Below are positions 1 to 7,496 of a DNA stretch of 64,000 nucleotides, piece by piece. Each line of letters begins with the position of its first letter. The stretch's first letter is position 1. The DNA is from Mycobacteroides chelonae CCUG 47445 (GTDB lineage Bacteria > Actinomycetota > Actinomycetes > Mycobacteriales > Mycobacteriaceae). The notes below the pieces were generated by a model. The model did no database searches and was not told where the DNA came from. It saw only the letters and a list, made by a program, of their open reading frames with translations. The translations under genes were made by a program, and so were the position numbers. The stretch covers positions 1,364,001-1,428,000 of the forward strand of contig NZ_CP007220.1 in NCBI RefSeq assembly GCF_001632805.1, in the 5' to 3' direction.

Positions 1-805
1 GGTCCAGCCCCATCTTCAATTTGTCCTCAACCGCGTTGATCGCCACCGAGTCCATGAACTCCAGCATTGAAGGCCGGATCTGTGCGGTAATGGCCAGTAC
101 CGCATCGGCCGCCTCGGTTACCGAATTGAACGTCGCCACCACGGTGCACGGCGGCGGTTGTGGGGGCAGTAGCCGCAGCGTGACCTCGGTGATGACCCCC
201 AGGGACCCCTCGCTGCCCACGAAGAGCTTTGTAAGGCTCAGTCCAGCAACATCTTTCAGTCGCGGCCCGCCCAGTCTCAGGATTGTGCCGTCGGCCAGGA
301 CGACGTGCATGCCCAGCACGTAGTCGGTGGTGACGCCGTACTTGACGCAGCACAGCCCACCGGCGTTGGTCGCGATGTTGCCGCCGATGCTGCAGATCTC
401 GAACGACGATGGGTCCGGCGGGTACCAGAGACCGTGTTCGGCGGCGCTGGCCTTTACTTCCGCGTTGAGGGCGCCGGGCTGGGCGATCGCGACACGCGTG
501 GTGGTGTCGATCGTGATGGCGCGCATCCGTTCGGTCGACAGCACGATAGCGCCGTCCTGGGCGGTCGACCCCCCGGATAGTCCAGTGCCCGCACCGCGGG
601 GCACGACGGGGATGTGATGGGTGCTGGCCCATTTCAGGGTCGCGGAGACCTGCTCAGTGCTGCTGGGACGTACCACCGCCAAGGGCGTTCCGGCGTCAGG
701 ATCGAAGGCGCGGTCCTGTCGATAGGAGGCGGTGATATCCGGATCGGTGATGACCGCACCCTCGCCGAGGGTGGTTGCGAGCTCGTCGAGGGCGGTCTGG
801 CTCAT
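1..805 (-). CDS. FAD-linked oxidase, GlcD/D-lactate dehydrogenase type (partial)
   Basis: Flavoenzyme of the vanillyl-alcohol-oxidase fold that oxidises a 2-hydroxy acid or similar substrate; the true substrate is unknown. 268 codons are visible and the C-terminal substrate domain runs off the left edge. Seen: the FAD-binding stretch RGAGTGLSGG near residues 71-80, a CSIGGNIATNAGG segment and a GSEGSLGVITEVTLRLL segment, all typical of the GlcD family. Start ATG at 805 overlaps the stop of the upstream SDR by 4 bases (ATGA), so the two are translationally coupled. Order with the Tap-type pump and HIT protein resembles the Rv1257c neighbourhood of M. tuberculosis. Confidence 0.88.
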   Translation of the reverse strand, partial: MSQTALDELATTLGEGAVITDPDITASYRQDRAFDPDAGTPLAVVRPSSTEQVSATLKWASTHHIPVVPRGAGTGLSGGSTAQDGAIVLSTERMRAITIDTTTRVAIAQPGALNAEVKASAAEHGLWYPPDPSSFEICSIGGNIATNAGGLCCVKYGVTTDYVLGMHVVLADGTILRLGGPRLKDVAGLSLTKLFVGSEGSLGVITEVTLRLLPPQPPPCTVVATFNSVTEAADAVLAITAQIRPSMLEFMDSVAINAVEDKLKMGLD

Positions 806-1635
806 ATCATTCGCGCTGTCGCGCCGGCGTCGATCGGCAGCACCGTCCCGGTGATGTGCGAGCTGGCTTCGTGAGCCAGGAACAACACGGCGCGGGTGAC
901 TTCCTCGGCTTTGAGGAAGGGGGCGTACTGCAGGTGCAGCGATGCGAAGACGGACTCGACGTCCTTGAGGGTCGGCTTCTCAAGATCGGGCCGCATCATG
1001 CCGAAGACGAAATCGTTTTGTGTCATCGGGGTTTCGATGTTGCCCGGTGCGACGGCGTTGACGGTGATGCCGTAGCCGACGAGGTCATGCGCGGCGACCT
1101 TGGTCAGTCCGATGACGCCCCACTTCGACGACACGTACGAGGCCTGCGCCCACGTTGCGCTGTGGCCGAGCATCGAGGAGACCGTGACGATCCGGCCGTA
1201 GTTCCGCTTGATCATGCCGGGTGCCACGGCCGCGATGGTGTTAAAGGTTCCGGTGAGATTGGTGCCGATAACCTCGTCCCATTGGGCCGACTCGACGTCG
1301 GGCAGCAGTGCGATGGTGCTGATACCAGCGTTGGTGATCGCGATATCGATTCCGCCGAGTGACTCCTCGGTCTCGGTGACGAACGCCTCCAGCGCCGCTC
1401 GGTCCTTCACATCAAGTTTGGCTGAGATGCACTGCCGCCCGGTCTTTTCGACCATCGCGACCGTCTCGGCCAGGTCGTCCTCGGTTGCCAGCGGATACCC
1501 CACGACGTCGCTGTTCTCGCAGCGGTCACAGATCGCGATATCAGCGCCCGCCTCGGCCAGCGCCAGTGCGTGCGAACGCCCCATGCCGCGTGCGCCGCCG
1601 GTGATCAGTGCAGTTCTTCTCTCGAAATCAGCCAC
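802..1635 (-). CDS. SDR oxidoreductase, mycofactocin-coupled type
   Basis: Short-chain dehydrogenase of 277 residues. It has the Rossmann motif TGGARGMGR (about 12-20), NAG at 102-104, Ser153/154 and the catalytic pair Tyr167-xxx-Lys171. An extra segment near residues 46-68 (GYPLATEDDLAETVAMVEK) matches the insertion known from mycofactocin-dependent SDRs, which keep NAD(H) bound and pass electrons to mycofactocin. Substrate is probably an alcohol or carbonyl compound, not predictable here. It starts 10 bases after the Tap pump stop and overlaps the FAD oxidase start, so all belong to one minus-strand operon. Confidence 0.9.
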   Translation of the reverse strand: MADFERRTALITGGARGMGRSHALALAEAGADIAICDRCENSDVVGYPLATEDDLAETVAMVEKTGRQCISAKLDVKDRAALEAFVTETEESLGGIDIAITNAGISTIALLPDVESAQWDEVIGTNLTGTFNTIAAVAPGMIKRNYGRIVTVSSMLGHSATWAQASYVSSKWGVIGLTKVAAHDLVGYGITVNAVAPGNIETPMTQNDFVFGMMRPDLEKPTLKDVESVFASLHLQYAPFLKAEEVTRAVLFLAHEASSHITGTVLPIDAGATARMI

Positions 1636-1645
1636 GAAGCCGACC

Positions 1646-2917
1646 CTACCGAGTGGGATCGTTGTGGGGCCGCTGTTCGCCCCGGTCCAACTCCCGCAAG
1701 ACGGGCATTTGCGTGCTGGCGACGGCGATGAGGATCATGGGTATGCCGATGATCGTCAAGGTCGAGGCGACGCCGAACTTGTCGGCGATCGGGCCGGCGA
1801 GCATGAATCCGAGCGGCCCGGCGCAGTACGCGGTGGAGGTCATGACGCCCACCACCCGGCCGCGCAAGTGTTCGGGGGAGCGGGTCTGCATCACGTAGTT
1901 GGCGATCGGCGCCACCGGTCCGTAGATGAAGCCCAGGCATGCGCCCAGTACCAGCAGCACCGCGATGGGCGGCAGGAGCGACATACCCAGCGTGGTGATG
2001 CCGGCGGTGAAGGTGGCGCACAGCATGATGGTGCGGCGTTGGACGTAGCGCACCATGGTGGCGTACCCGAGGGCGCCGAGCAGTCCGCCGACCGAGATGG
2101 CCATGAGTATCCAGCCGAGCTGCTGAGGTGTTCCGGCGTCGCTGAAGTGCTTGGGCAGCAATACACTTTCGATCGGCAGGTACAGCGCCGTGATGGCCAT
2201 GTCGATGAGCGCCAGGGTGCGCAGGATCTTGACATTCCAGACGAACTTCAATCCCTCGACGACACCGCTGACGACACCGGTGGGCTTGGTTTCGGCGGCC
2301 GGTTTCCCGCTGCCGTCGACCTTGAGGAAGGTGATGGCCACTACCGACACGACGAACGTCGCAGCGGTGGCCCACATGGTGTTGACACCGCCGATGGAGG
2401 CGATCAGCAGACCTCCTAGACCTGGTCCCACGATGTAGGCGACGTTGAACACCGCTTCGTACATGCTGTTCATCCGGTCGAGGGACCAGCCGGCAGCCTT
2501 CGCCGCCGCAGGCAGCATTGATTCGCGTGCGGTGATCCCGGCGGGGTCGAAGATGGCGCCGAGTGCGGCGAGGCCCGCGAGCAGCGGCACGCTCAGCCCG
2601 GTCGTCATCGCCAGAATCGGTATGGCAGAGACGGATAACAGCGAGAGAACGTCGGAGATGATCGACATCTTGCGGCGCCCGAAGAAGTCGACCGCGGTCC
2701 CCGAGATCAGGGTGGAGAAGACCAGGGGCAGGGTGCCGGCGGCGGCGACGATCGCGGCATCCGCGGCCGAGCCGGTGCGCTGCAGCACCAGCCAGGGGAT
2801 CGCCACGATCGACACACCGTTGCCGATGGCGGCCACAACGGATGCGAAGAGCAGCAGGAGTACCGGCCGGCGATTCACCTGATCGATTGTCGGCGAATCC
2901 GCCGTCGGAGAGGACAT
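1646..2917 (-). CDS. tap: Tap-type multidrug efflux MFS transporter
   Basis: Membrane exporter of 423 residues with about 12 hydrophobic segments. Recognised from strong remembered identity with M. tuberculosis Tap (Rv1258c): an N-terminal GVSIVAIPWLVLQR segment, FGRRK in the loop after TM2, AGWSLDRMN, and LRGRVVGVMTS before a late TM. Tap pumps are known to expel tetracyclines and aminoglycosides and in several mycobacteria belong to the WhiB7 regulon; no WhiB7 promoter element was confidently found in the 53 bases before this gene. It lies between the HIT gene and the SDR on the same strand, probably cotranscribed. The physiological substrate is not known from sequence. Confidence 0.9.
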   Translation of the reverse strand: MSSPTADSPTIDQVNRRPVLLLLFASVVAAIGNGVSIVAIPWLVLQRTGSAADAAIVAAAGTLPLVFSTLISGTAVDFFGRRKMSIISDVLSLLSVSAIPILAMTTGLSVPLLAGLAALGAIFDPAGITARESMLPAAAKAAGWSLDRMNSMYEAVFNVAYIVGPGLGGLLIASIGGVNTMWATAATFVVSVVAITFLKVDGSGKPAAETKPTGVVSGVVEGLKFVWNVKILRTLALIDMAITALYLPIESVLLPKHFSDAGTPQQLGWILMAISVGGLLGALGYATMVRYVQRRTIMLCATFTAGITTLGMSLLPPIAVLLVLGACLGFIYGPVAPIANYVMQTRSPEHLRGRVVGVMTSTAYCAGPLGFMLAGPIADKFGVASTLTIIGIPMILIAVASTQMPVLRELDRGEQRPHNDPTR

Positions 2918-2970
2918 GTCGCGGAAAAACGTAGCAGCGAGCTGTGCGGGCGGTCGAGCGAATTTCTTGG

Positions 2971-3390
2971 CTAGTTGGCCTGCACCGCTGCGCGGATGAT
3001 CTGGGCGGTCGCTTCCAGGTTGGGATCGCGACGAACCATGAATCCCTTTGCGAAGGCAAGTTTGTCGCCTCCGCGTCGCGGCACCACGTGTAGGTGCGCG
3101 TGCATGACCGTCTGGAATGCGACGCGGCCGTCGTTGAGCACCAGGTTGGTGCCATCGCTCTGCAGCTCCGAATCGCGCATGGCGTTGGCGATGCGCTGGG
3201 CCACCGTCATGATGGCGGCGGCGTCATCGGGCTTCAGATCCGTGAGGTCCTGTGCGTGGGCCTTCGGGATCACCAGGGTGTGTCCGCGGGTGATGGGGCG
3301 GATATCGAGGAAGGCGAGCGTCGTCTCGTCCTCGTACACACGGAATGATGGCGACTCGCCGGCGACAATGGCGCAGAAGACACACGACAT
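2971..3390 (-). CDS. HIT-family nucleotide-binding protein
   Basis: Small hydrolase or transferase of the histidine-triad superfamily, 139 residues. The active-site string HAHLHVVPR carries the HxHxHxx triad, and the start MSCVFCAIVAGE is the usual N-terminus, with Cys residues that can bind zinc. ATG at 3390 is preferred over an in-frame GTG at 3396 because family members begin MSCVFC. Such enzymes act on AMP-linked nucleotides; the substrate here is unknown. It is the first gene of the minus-strand HIT-tap-SDR-oxidase run and corresponds in position and sequence to Rv1262c. Confidence 0.92.
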   Translation of the reverse strand: MSCVFCAIVAGESPSFRVYEDETTLAFLDIRPITRGHTLVIPKAHAQDLTDLKPDDAAAIMTVAQRIANAMRDSELQSDGTNLVLNDGRVAFQTVMHAHLHVVPRRGGDKLAFAKGFMVRRDPNLEATAQIIRAAVQAN

Positions 3391-3483
3391 GAGCACACCG
3401 TAGCGGGTCGGCAGATCAATTCACTTCTGTCACAGCTGTTTCAGGGCATGGCTGGGTGCCGATGGGCGGGATTAGCGTCCGAA

Positions 3484-4016
3484 CATGTATTCGATTGGGG
3501 TGTTGGGGGCTGCGGTTGATGCCTTCTGTGCTGATGCGATCGATGCGTTGAGCGCTTCCGAGGCGTTGGCGGTGTTGGCCCGGTCAGAGTGGTGCAGCGT
3601 CGGCTTTGCGCTGCTGGGCTGGGGTTGGCGCCCGCGGTGATCACCCAAGCCTCGCCGGTTGAACTCGGTGGTACCTCGCATGCCGATGTTTTGTCTGGGC
3701 GGTTGCATGTCAGTAAGGGGGCGGCGCCGGATCGCTGATGCTGATCGGTTGGCAACCCGACGGGCGGTGACCGGTGAGGTGTTGGCGCCCGTGTTGCCCC
3801 GCACCGCTGCGGCCTTTCAGCGGGGTGAGATCGGGGGCGAGCACGTGCGGATCGTGCGGCAGCCCCCGTTGCCCAGGCTGCCGGGACGCCCGCCCCCGAT
3901 CACGAAAGCCACCAACAGGCCCGCGCCGAGTGCGTCGCCGCTCGACGCAAGTAAGCCGCCGCGCTCGCCGACCCGCACGCCATGGGCGAGGCATTGGCCG
4001 CCTGGCTAGCCGTCGT
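3484..4016 (+). pseudogene. DUF222 (13E12-type, HNH endonuclease) relic
   Basis: Remains of a DUF222/REP13E12-family gene read in three frames. Frame one from ATG 3484 gives MYSIGVLGAAVDAFCADAID, with an ALSASEALAVLARSE segment, then stops at 3639-3641. Another frame then reads ELGGTSHADVLSGRLHVSKG, and a third reads RRIADADRLATRRAVTGEVL followed by GEIGGEHVRIVR, all typical of the DUF222 domain. A last frame gives AALADPHAMGEALAAWL after an in-frame TAA. At least two frameshifts plus stops and no C-terminal HNH domain mean it is dead. Such genes occur in many copies in mycobacteria, and some serve as phage attachment sites. Confidence 0.7.
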
Positions 4017-4109
4017 CTGACGCTAGTAGGGGCCATTGGCTCTCCCATCCCTTGTACTGCCGTGGTTCCTCCTGTCACCAGGTGGTGCGATTTGTCGGCG
4101 GGAGTCGGT

Positions 4110-4145
4110 ATTGGGGTGTTGGAGGCGGCCTTGATGCCTTCTGTG
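4110..4145 (+). repeat. Second partial copy of DUF222 5' end
   Basis: About 36 bases closely repeat 3494-3530 within the neighbouring DUF222 relic (shared core ATTGGGGTGTTGG, then TTGATGCCTTCTGTG) with a few substitutions and a one-base gap. The copy cannot be followed into a full gene: translation stops at 4167-4169. It looks like the eroded N-terminal end of a second tandem family member. The rest of 4017-4330 shows no gene I can recognise. Confidence 0.55.
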
Positions 4146-4350
4146 ACCGGGCGCGCATCCGTGGTTTAGCTGTGCGCCACCTCACTCCCGGACGTAATTT
4201 TCCGGTGCTCGGCGCGCTCACAGACGACTTCGGCGCCATAATCCTATTGCGGGAGTGTCCCATTCGGGCGGTGGGCCAAGTCCGCCTGACCGTCGCGCGT
4301 CTGATCGCGCCTGGATAATCAACTTATAGATGACAGACTTCGTCTACCAG

Positions 4351-4379
4351 TTGCGAACCCTATCGCCCAGTCTTATCGT
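4351..4379 (+). promoter_or_regulatory. Possible promoter of the biosynthetic cluster
   Basis: TTGCGA (4351-4356), a 17-base spacer and TATCGT (4374-4379) make a reasonable SigA-like pair, which would give a leader of about 140 bases before the ACP gene. An imperfect repeat, CGAACCCTATCGCC (4354-4367) and CGAATCTATCGCC (4442-4454), has one copy inside this promoter and one in the leader, so it could be an operator pair. This is pattern matching only; no regulator gene lies in the cluster. Confidence 0.3.
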
Positions 4380-4524
4380 TTCTGCTATCAGGTTCACGGC
4401 GAGTGATCGCCAAGTGCCAACGTTGTCACCTGATCGAAGTTCGAATCTATCGCCAACTGGCAGAGCCATTTTCGGCTCGCCTTGAGCGAACCAGACGGCA
4501 AAGATGAAAGGCACTCTGATACCC

Positions 4525-5007
4525 ATGAGCAATCTGCTTAGCTACGACCAGGTTCACACCATTGTGCGTGAGGAATTGGCCGAGGTGCTCGGCATCGAGA
4601 CCGAGGAAGTCACGACGGCGCCGATGGCTGACCAGGGCGTAGAGTCACTCGACATCGTAGAACTCCGGCGCAATCTGGAGTCGAAGTTCCGCGTTACCTT
4701 CCCGCGCAGCAATGTTCTCAGCGCTCTCGCTGATGAGCTTGGAGGCAAGGACCGCGTCTACGACGCAGAAGGTCGGATCACCAAACTGGCTGAAGGCGCG
4801 TTGTATCAATCGGCGTTCGGCTACACGGGCGACGACTTCCAGGCCGGTGCTTGGCCGCACGAGGTTTCGGGGGCGACAACGACCGCCCATTGGGCGTCGA
4901 TTGCGCATCGCCTCCTCAACCCTTCGGCTGGTCCGGTCACCGGCGATGAACTTCTGGTCGCCGATGTGCGGGAAGCACTTACTCAGGCCAATTCGGCTGT
5001 CGCATAG
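4525..5007 (+). CDS. Acyl carrier protein with C-terminal extension
   Basis: Carrier for the growing acyl chain of the cluster. The four-helix ACP domain spans roughly residues 4-75, with the phosphopantetheine serine in GVESLDIVEL (Ser41 from this start; Glu replaces the usual Asp before Ser). A tail of about 80 residues follows, containing YQSAFGYTGDDFQ and TTTAHWASIAHRLLNP. Typical stand-alone ACPs have only 75-90 residues, so 160 is unusual. ATG 4525 (MSNLLSYDQ) looks like the natural N-terminus; an in-frame ATG at 4504 would add 7 residues, and neither has a strong ribosome site. It is the first gene of the plus-strand cluster, 26 bases before the first ketosynthase. Confidence 0.82.
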   Translation: MSNLLSYDQVHTIVREELAEVLGIETEEVTTAPMADQGVESLDIVELRRNLESKFRVTFPRSNVLSALADELGGKDRVYDAEGRITKLAEGALYQSAFGYTGDDFQAGAWPHEVSGATTTAHWASIAHRLLNPSAGPVTGDELLVADVREALTQANSAVA

Positions 5008-5033
5008 CGCCTTTAGCTAAAGCATCTTCGCAG

Positions 5034-6347
5034 ATGGAGCTACAGAAACAGTCACCTGATGACGACGATGTAGTCATCACAGGGATTGGACTTGTCGCGG
5101 GTACGGTTACCGATCCCGAGGAGCTATTTTGGCAGTTGAACGACGGTGCCTCCTTCATCCGGCAGCACCAGGACCATCGCGATGCTGAGTTGCCCGCGTC
5201 GGTTTCCGGGCACGTAGATGAGGAAACCGTGCGCAAGCTGGCGAGTGCCTTGCCGGAGCAGGCGGCTCGGGTTGGTGCAGCTGGTGTAATCGGATGGCAT
5301 GCGGCAGTGGAGGCTTGGAAGCGCAGTGGCCTGCCTAACCTTGCGGGCAGCGACCGGGTCGGTGTGTTTGCCGCGTGCAACAAGCTCGCGTTCGCGCCGG
5401 ACACACTCGCGGATCTGTCTCGGCTCTATGACCGGCAAGCCGGCACGTTCGACCTCGACGCCTACCTGGACCATCGCGAGGCCGTATCGGATCTTCCGGA
5501 TGATCTTCTGCAGTTTCTTCCGGATACGCTGACCGCCTCTCTGGCCGAGTATTTCGGCCTCGGTGGACCACTGGTGACTCATGCGGAGGCGTGTGCTGCG
5601 GGCGGTGTGGCGATCGGCAGCGGCTACCGGCATATTCGCTCCGGCGAATTGGATGTGGCGCTGGTCGGTGGCGCAGAGCGACTGACTACCTACAGCATCG
5701 TCACGGCTTTCGCTGCGCTCGGCGCGCTCGCCCCCACTGGTGACAAACCAAGCGCCGAGATAAGCAGGCCATTCGATAAGGCTCGCAACGGTTTCGTCAT
5801 CGCCGACGGCGCCGCATTCCTTGTGCTGGAACGACGCTCGCACGCCGAAGCGCGTGGTGCACAGGCGCTGGCAAGAGTCGCCGGCTACACGGGCACCGCC
5901 GAAGCAGTACGGATAACCTCAAGCGAGCGGGACGGTGCGACATACGCGGCATGTATGCGTGCCGCGATCGCTGATGCCGGTCTGAGTCCGTCAGACATAC
6001 ATCATGTGAACGCTCACGGGACGGGTACGCAAGCCAACGACGAGTGCGAAGCTGCAGCTCTGCACTTGGTGTTCGGTGCCGACGCAGCCTCAATTCCGTT
6101 GACCAGCACCAAGTCCTCGCTCGGTCATGGATTTGCGGCAAGCGGCGCGATCGAAGCCGTGCTGTCTGCGATGAGCTTGCGTGAACAGGTTATTCCGCCC
6201 ACGCTGAATTTCAGTGAGCCGGACGATGTCACCAAAGGGCTCGACGTAGTCACCAAGGCCCGGCACTGTGAATTCGACACCGTGCTCTCCAACTCCTTCG
6301 GCTTTGGCGGCATGAACTGCACACTAATCCTGGCAAAGGAAGCGTGA
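5034..6347 (+). CDS. Beta-ketoacyl synthase (KS-alpha 1), FabF-like
   Basis: Condensing enzyme of 437 residues expected to extend an ACP-bound chain with malonyl-ACP. The catalytic set is intact: Cys187 in AEACAAGG, His328 in NAHGTGT, and Lys360 and His365 in KSSLGHG, with C-terminal NSFGFGGMNC. N-terminal VVITGIGLV is the usual thiolase-fold start. The next gene encodes a catalytically dead homologue only 6 bases downstream, the arrangement of KS-alpha/chain-length-factor pairs in type II PKSs. Alternative: an ordinary FabF-type enzyme, but the context argues against primary fatty acid synthesis, which mycobacteria carry out with FAS-I and KasA/KasB. Confidence 0.9.
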   Translation: MELQKQSPDDDDVVITGIGLVAGTVTDPEELFWQLNDGASFIRQHQDHRDAELPASVSGHVDEETVRKLASALPEQAARVGAAGVIGWHAAVEAWKRSGLPNLAGSDRVGVFAACNKLAFAPDTLADLSRLYDRQAGTFDLDAYLDHREAVSDLPDDLLQFLPDTLTASLAEYFGLGGPLVTHAEACAAGGVAIGSGYRHIRSGELDVALVGGAERLTTYSIVTAFAALGALAPTGDKPSAEISRPFDKARNGFVIADGAAFLVLERRSHAEARGAQALARVAGYTGTAEAVRITSSERDGATYAACMRAAIADAGLSPSDIHHVNAHGTGTQANDECEAAALHLVFGADAASIPLTSTKSSLGHGFAASGAIEAVLSAMSLREQVIPPTLNFSEPDDVTKGLDVVTKARHCEFDTVLSNSFGFGGMNCTLILAKEA

Positions 6348-6353
6348 CACTCG

Positions 6354-7496
6354 ATGAATCAGCGGTTGGCGGTAGGACTGTGTAATCCAGGCTTGTATTC
6401 CGCAACCGGGCTCGGCGTGGAGGCCGTATGGGAAGCACTGCGAATAGGAAAAAAGAGCACTGTCCCAAACGAATTCATGTTCGGACCGTGGTCCGAGATT
6501 CCTGAAGTCTTCGCCGTTCCCGATCCAGATGCATCCACGCTTGGTATCCACCGAAAAGCACTGCGCACGACGGTGAAACAAACTCGCTTGGCGATGTATG
6601 GGGCCCAACTGTCACTGAAGGGCATCTCGGATGTTGGCCGCCCTGAGTGGGGCGCCTATCTCGGCCTACCTATGGTTCTCAGTCCGCTACTGCCGCAATG
6701 TGATACGCCTGACCTTGGCGAGGTGGCGCAAGACCCCGAGAAGATCGCCGAGCTGTATCTTCGAGATATTCCACCGTTCTTCGCGCTAACAGATTCGAAC
6801 AACACGGTGGCTGGCCATATCGCAATCCTGTTTGGGTTGACCGGCCCCACGTCGGTGTATTCGCCCTTCTCCGACGCAGGCATGCAGGCGCTGATCGAAG
6901 GTGCACTCGCAGTTGCGGAAGGCGACTGTGAGACTGCGTTGGTCGGCGCGGTAAGCCCGTCTATATCCCCTTGGTTGGCATTGCAATACGACGATCTGGA
7001 CTGGAACGGAGCGATCCCCGGCGAAGCGGCGGCATTCTTTAGCGTCGGGCAGTCCAGCGATGTTGTACTTACGGGCTACAGCCGCGGGTTCGCTACCAGT
7101 CAGAATCGCCCCGAGGTGCTTGCGGAGACGCTGCGAAATGCGTTGCGCATGGCCGAATTATCGGTTGAGGACGTGGGCTGGATACTGGCCGACAGCCCAT
7201 GGACAGACGAGGTGGCTCACGCTCAGCATGCCGCGATTAGTGGCGTGTTCAACGATCAGGCGCCGGTGTTCTCCGCGGAGCAGGCTATCGGAGTTACCGG
7301 ACCGGCACAGCCCTTGGTGCACGTGTTGTTGGCCCGGCACGGACTGCTTCGCGGGTTGCGGCTGCTCCCGGCGAACGGAAACGGCGACGATGCCGTGGCC
7401 GAAGAATCACTGTCGAACAATCAGGCGGTTGTGGTGCTCAGTTGCGGTGTCCAAGGACAGGTTTGCGCTGTCGTAGTGGAGAAGGTGGCGCGATGA
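6354..7496 (+). CDS. Ketosynthase-like protein lacking the catalytic triad (KS-beta 1)
   Basis: Thiolase-fold homologue of 380 residues that cannot condense by the normal chemistry. At the active-site Cys position it reads SPFSDAGMQAL, giving Ser173. The NAHGTGT histidine region is replaced by LADSPWTDE, and the Lys-His motif by AIGVTGPAQP. The frame is intact, sits 6 bases after KS-alpha 1 and overlaps the next start (ATGA), so it is a maintained gene. By analogy with chain length factors it probably dimerises with KS-alpha 1 to shape the chain cavity. It is more divergent than usual CLFs and lacks their Gln; a separate structural role is possible. Confidence 0.75.
   Translation: MNQRLAVGLCNPGLYSATGLGVEAVWEALRIGKKSTVPNEFMFGPWSEIPEVFAVPDPDASTLGIHRKALRTTVKQTRLAMYGAQLSLKGISDVGRPEWGAYLGLPMVLSPLLPQCDTPDLGEVAQDPEKIAELYLRDIPPFFALTDSNNTVAGHIAILFGLTGPTSVYSPFSDAGMQALIEGALAVAEGDCETALVGAVSPSISPWLALQYDDLDWNGAIPGEAAAFFSVGQSSDVVLTGYSRGFATSQNRPEVLAETLRNALRMAELSVEDVGWILADSPWTDEVAHAQHAAISGVFNDQAPVFSAEQAIGVTGPAQPLVHVLLARHGLLRGLRLLPANGNGDDAVAEESLSNNQAVVVLSCGVQGQVCAVVVEKVAR

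Noticed and set aside
1208-2419. A 403-codon plus-strand frame opposite the SDR and tap genes
   Set aside because: Both minus-strand proteins show family motifs along their whole length; the plus frame shows none.
4052-4318. An open frame of 88 codons after the DUF222 relic
   Set aside because: No motif, no ribosome site, and it spans the second DUF222 fragment in the wrong frame.
6354-7496. Considered as a decaying ketosynthase pseudogene
   Set aside because: The frame is complete, spacing and ATGA overlap with neighbours are preserved, and dead partners are normal in type II PKSs.
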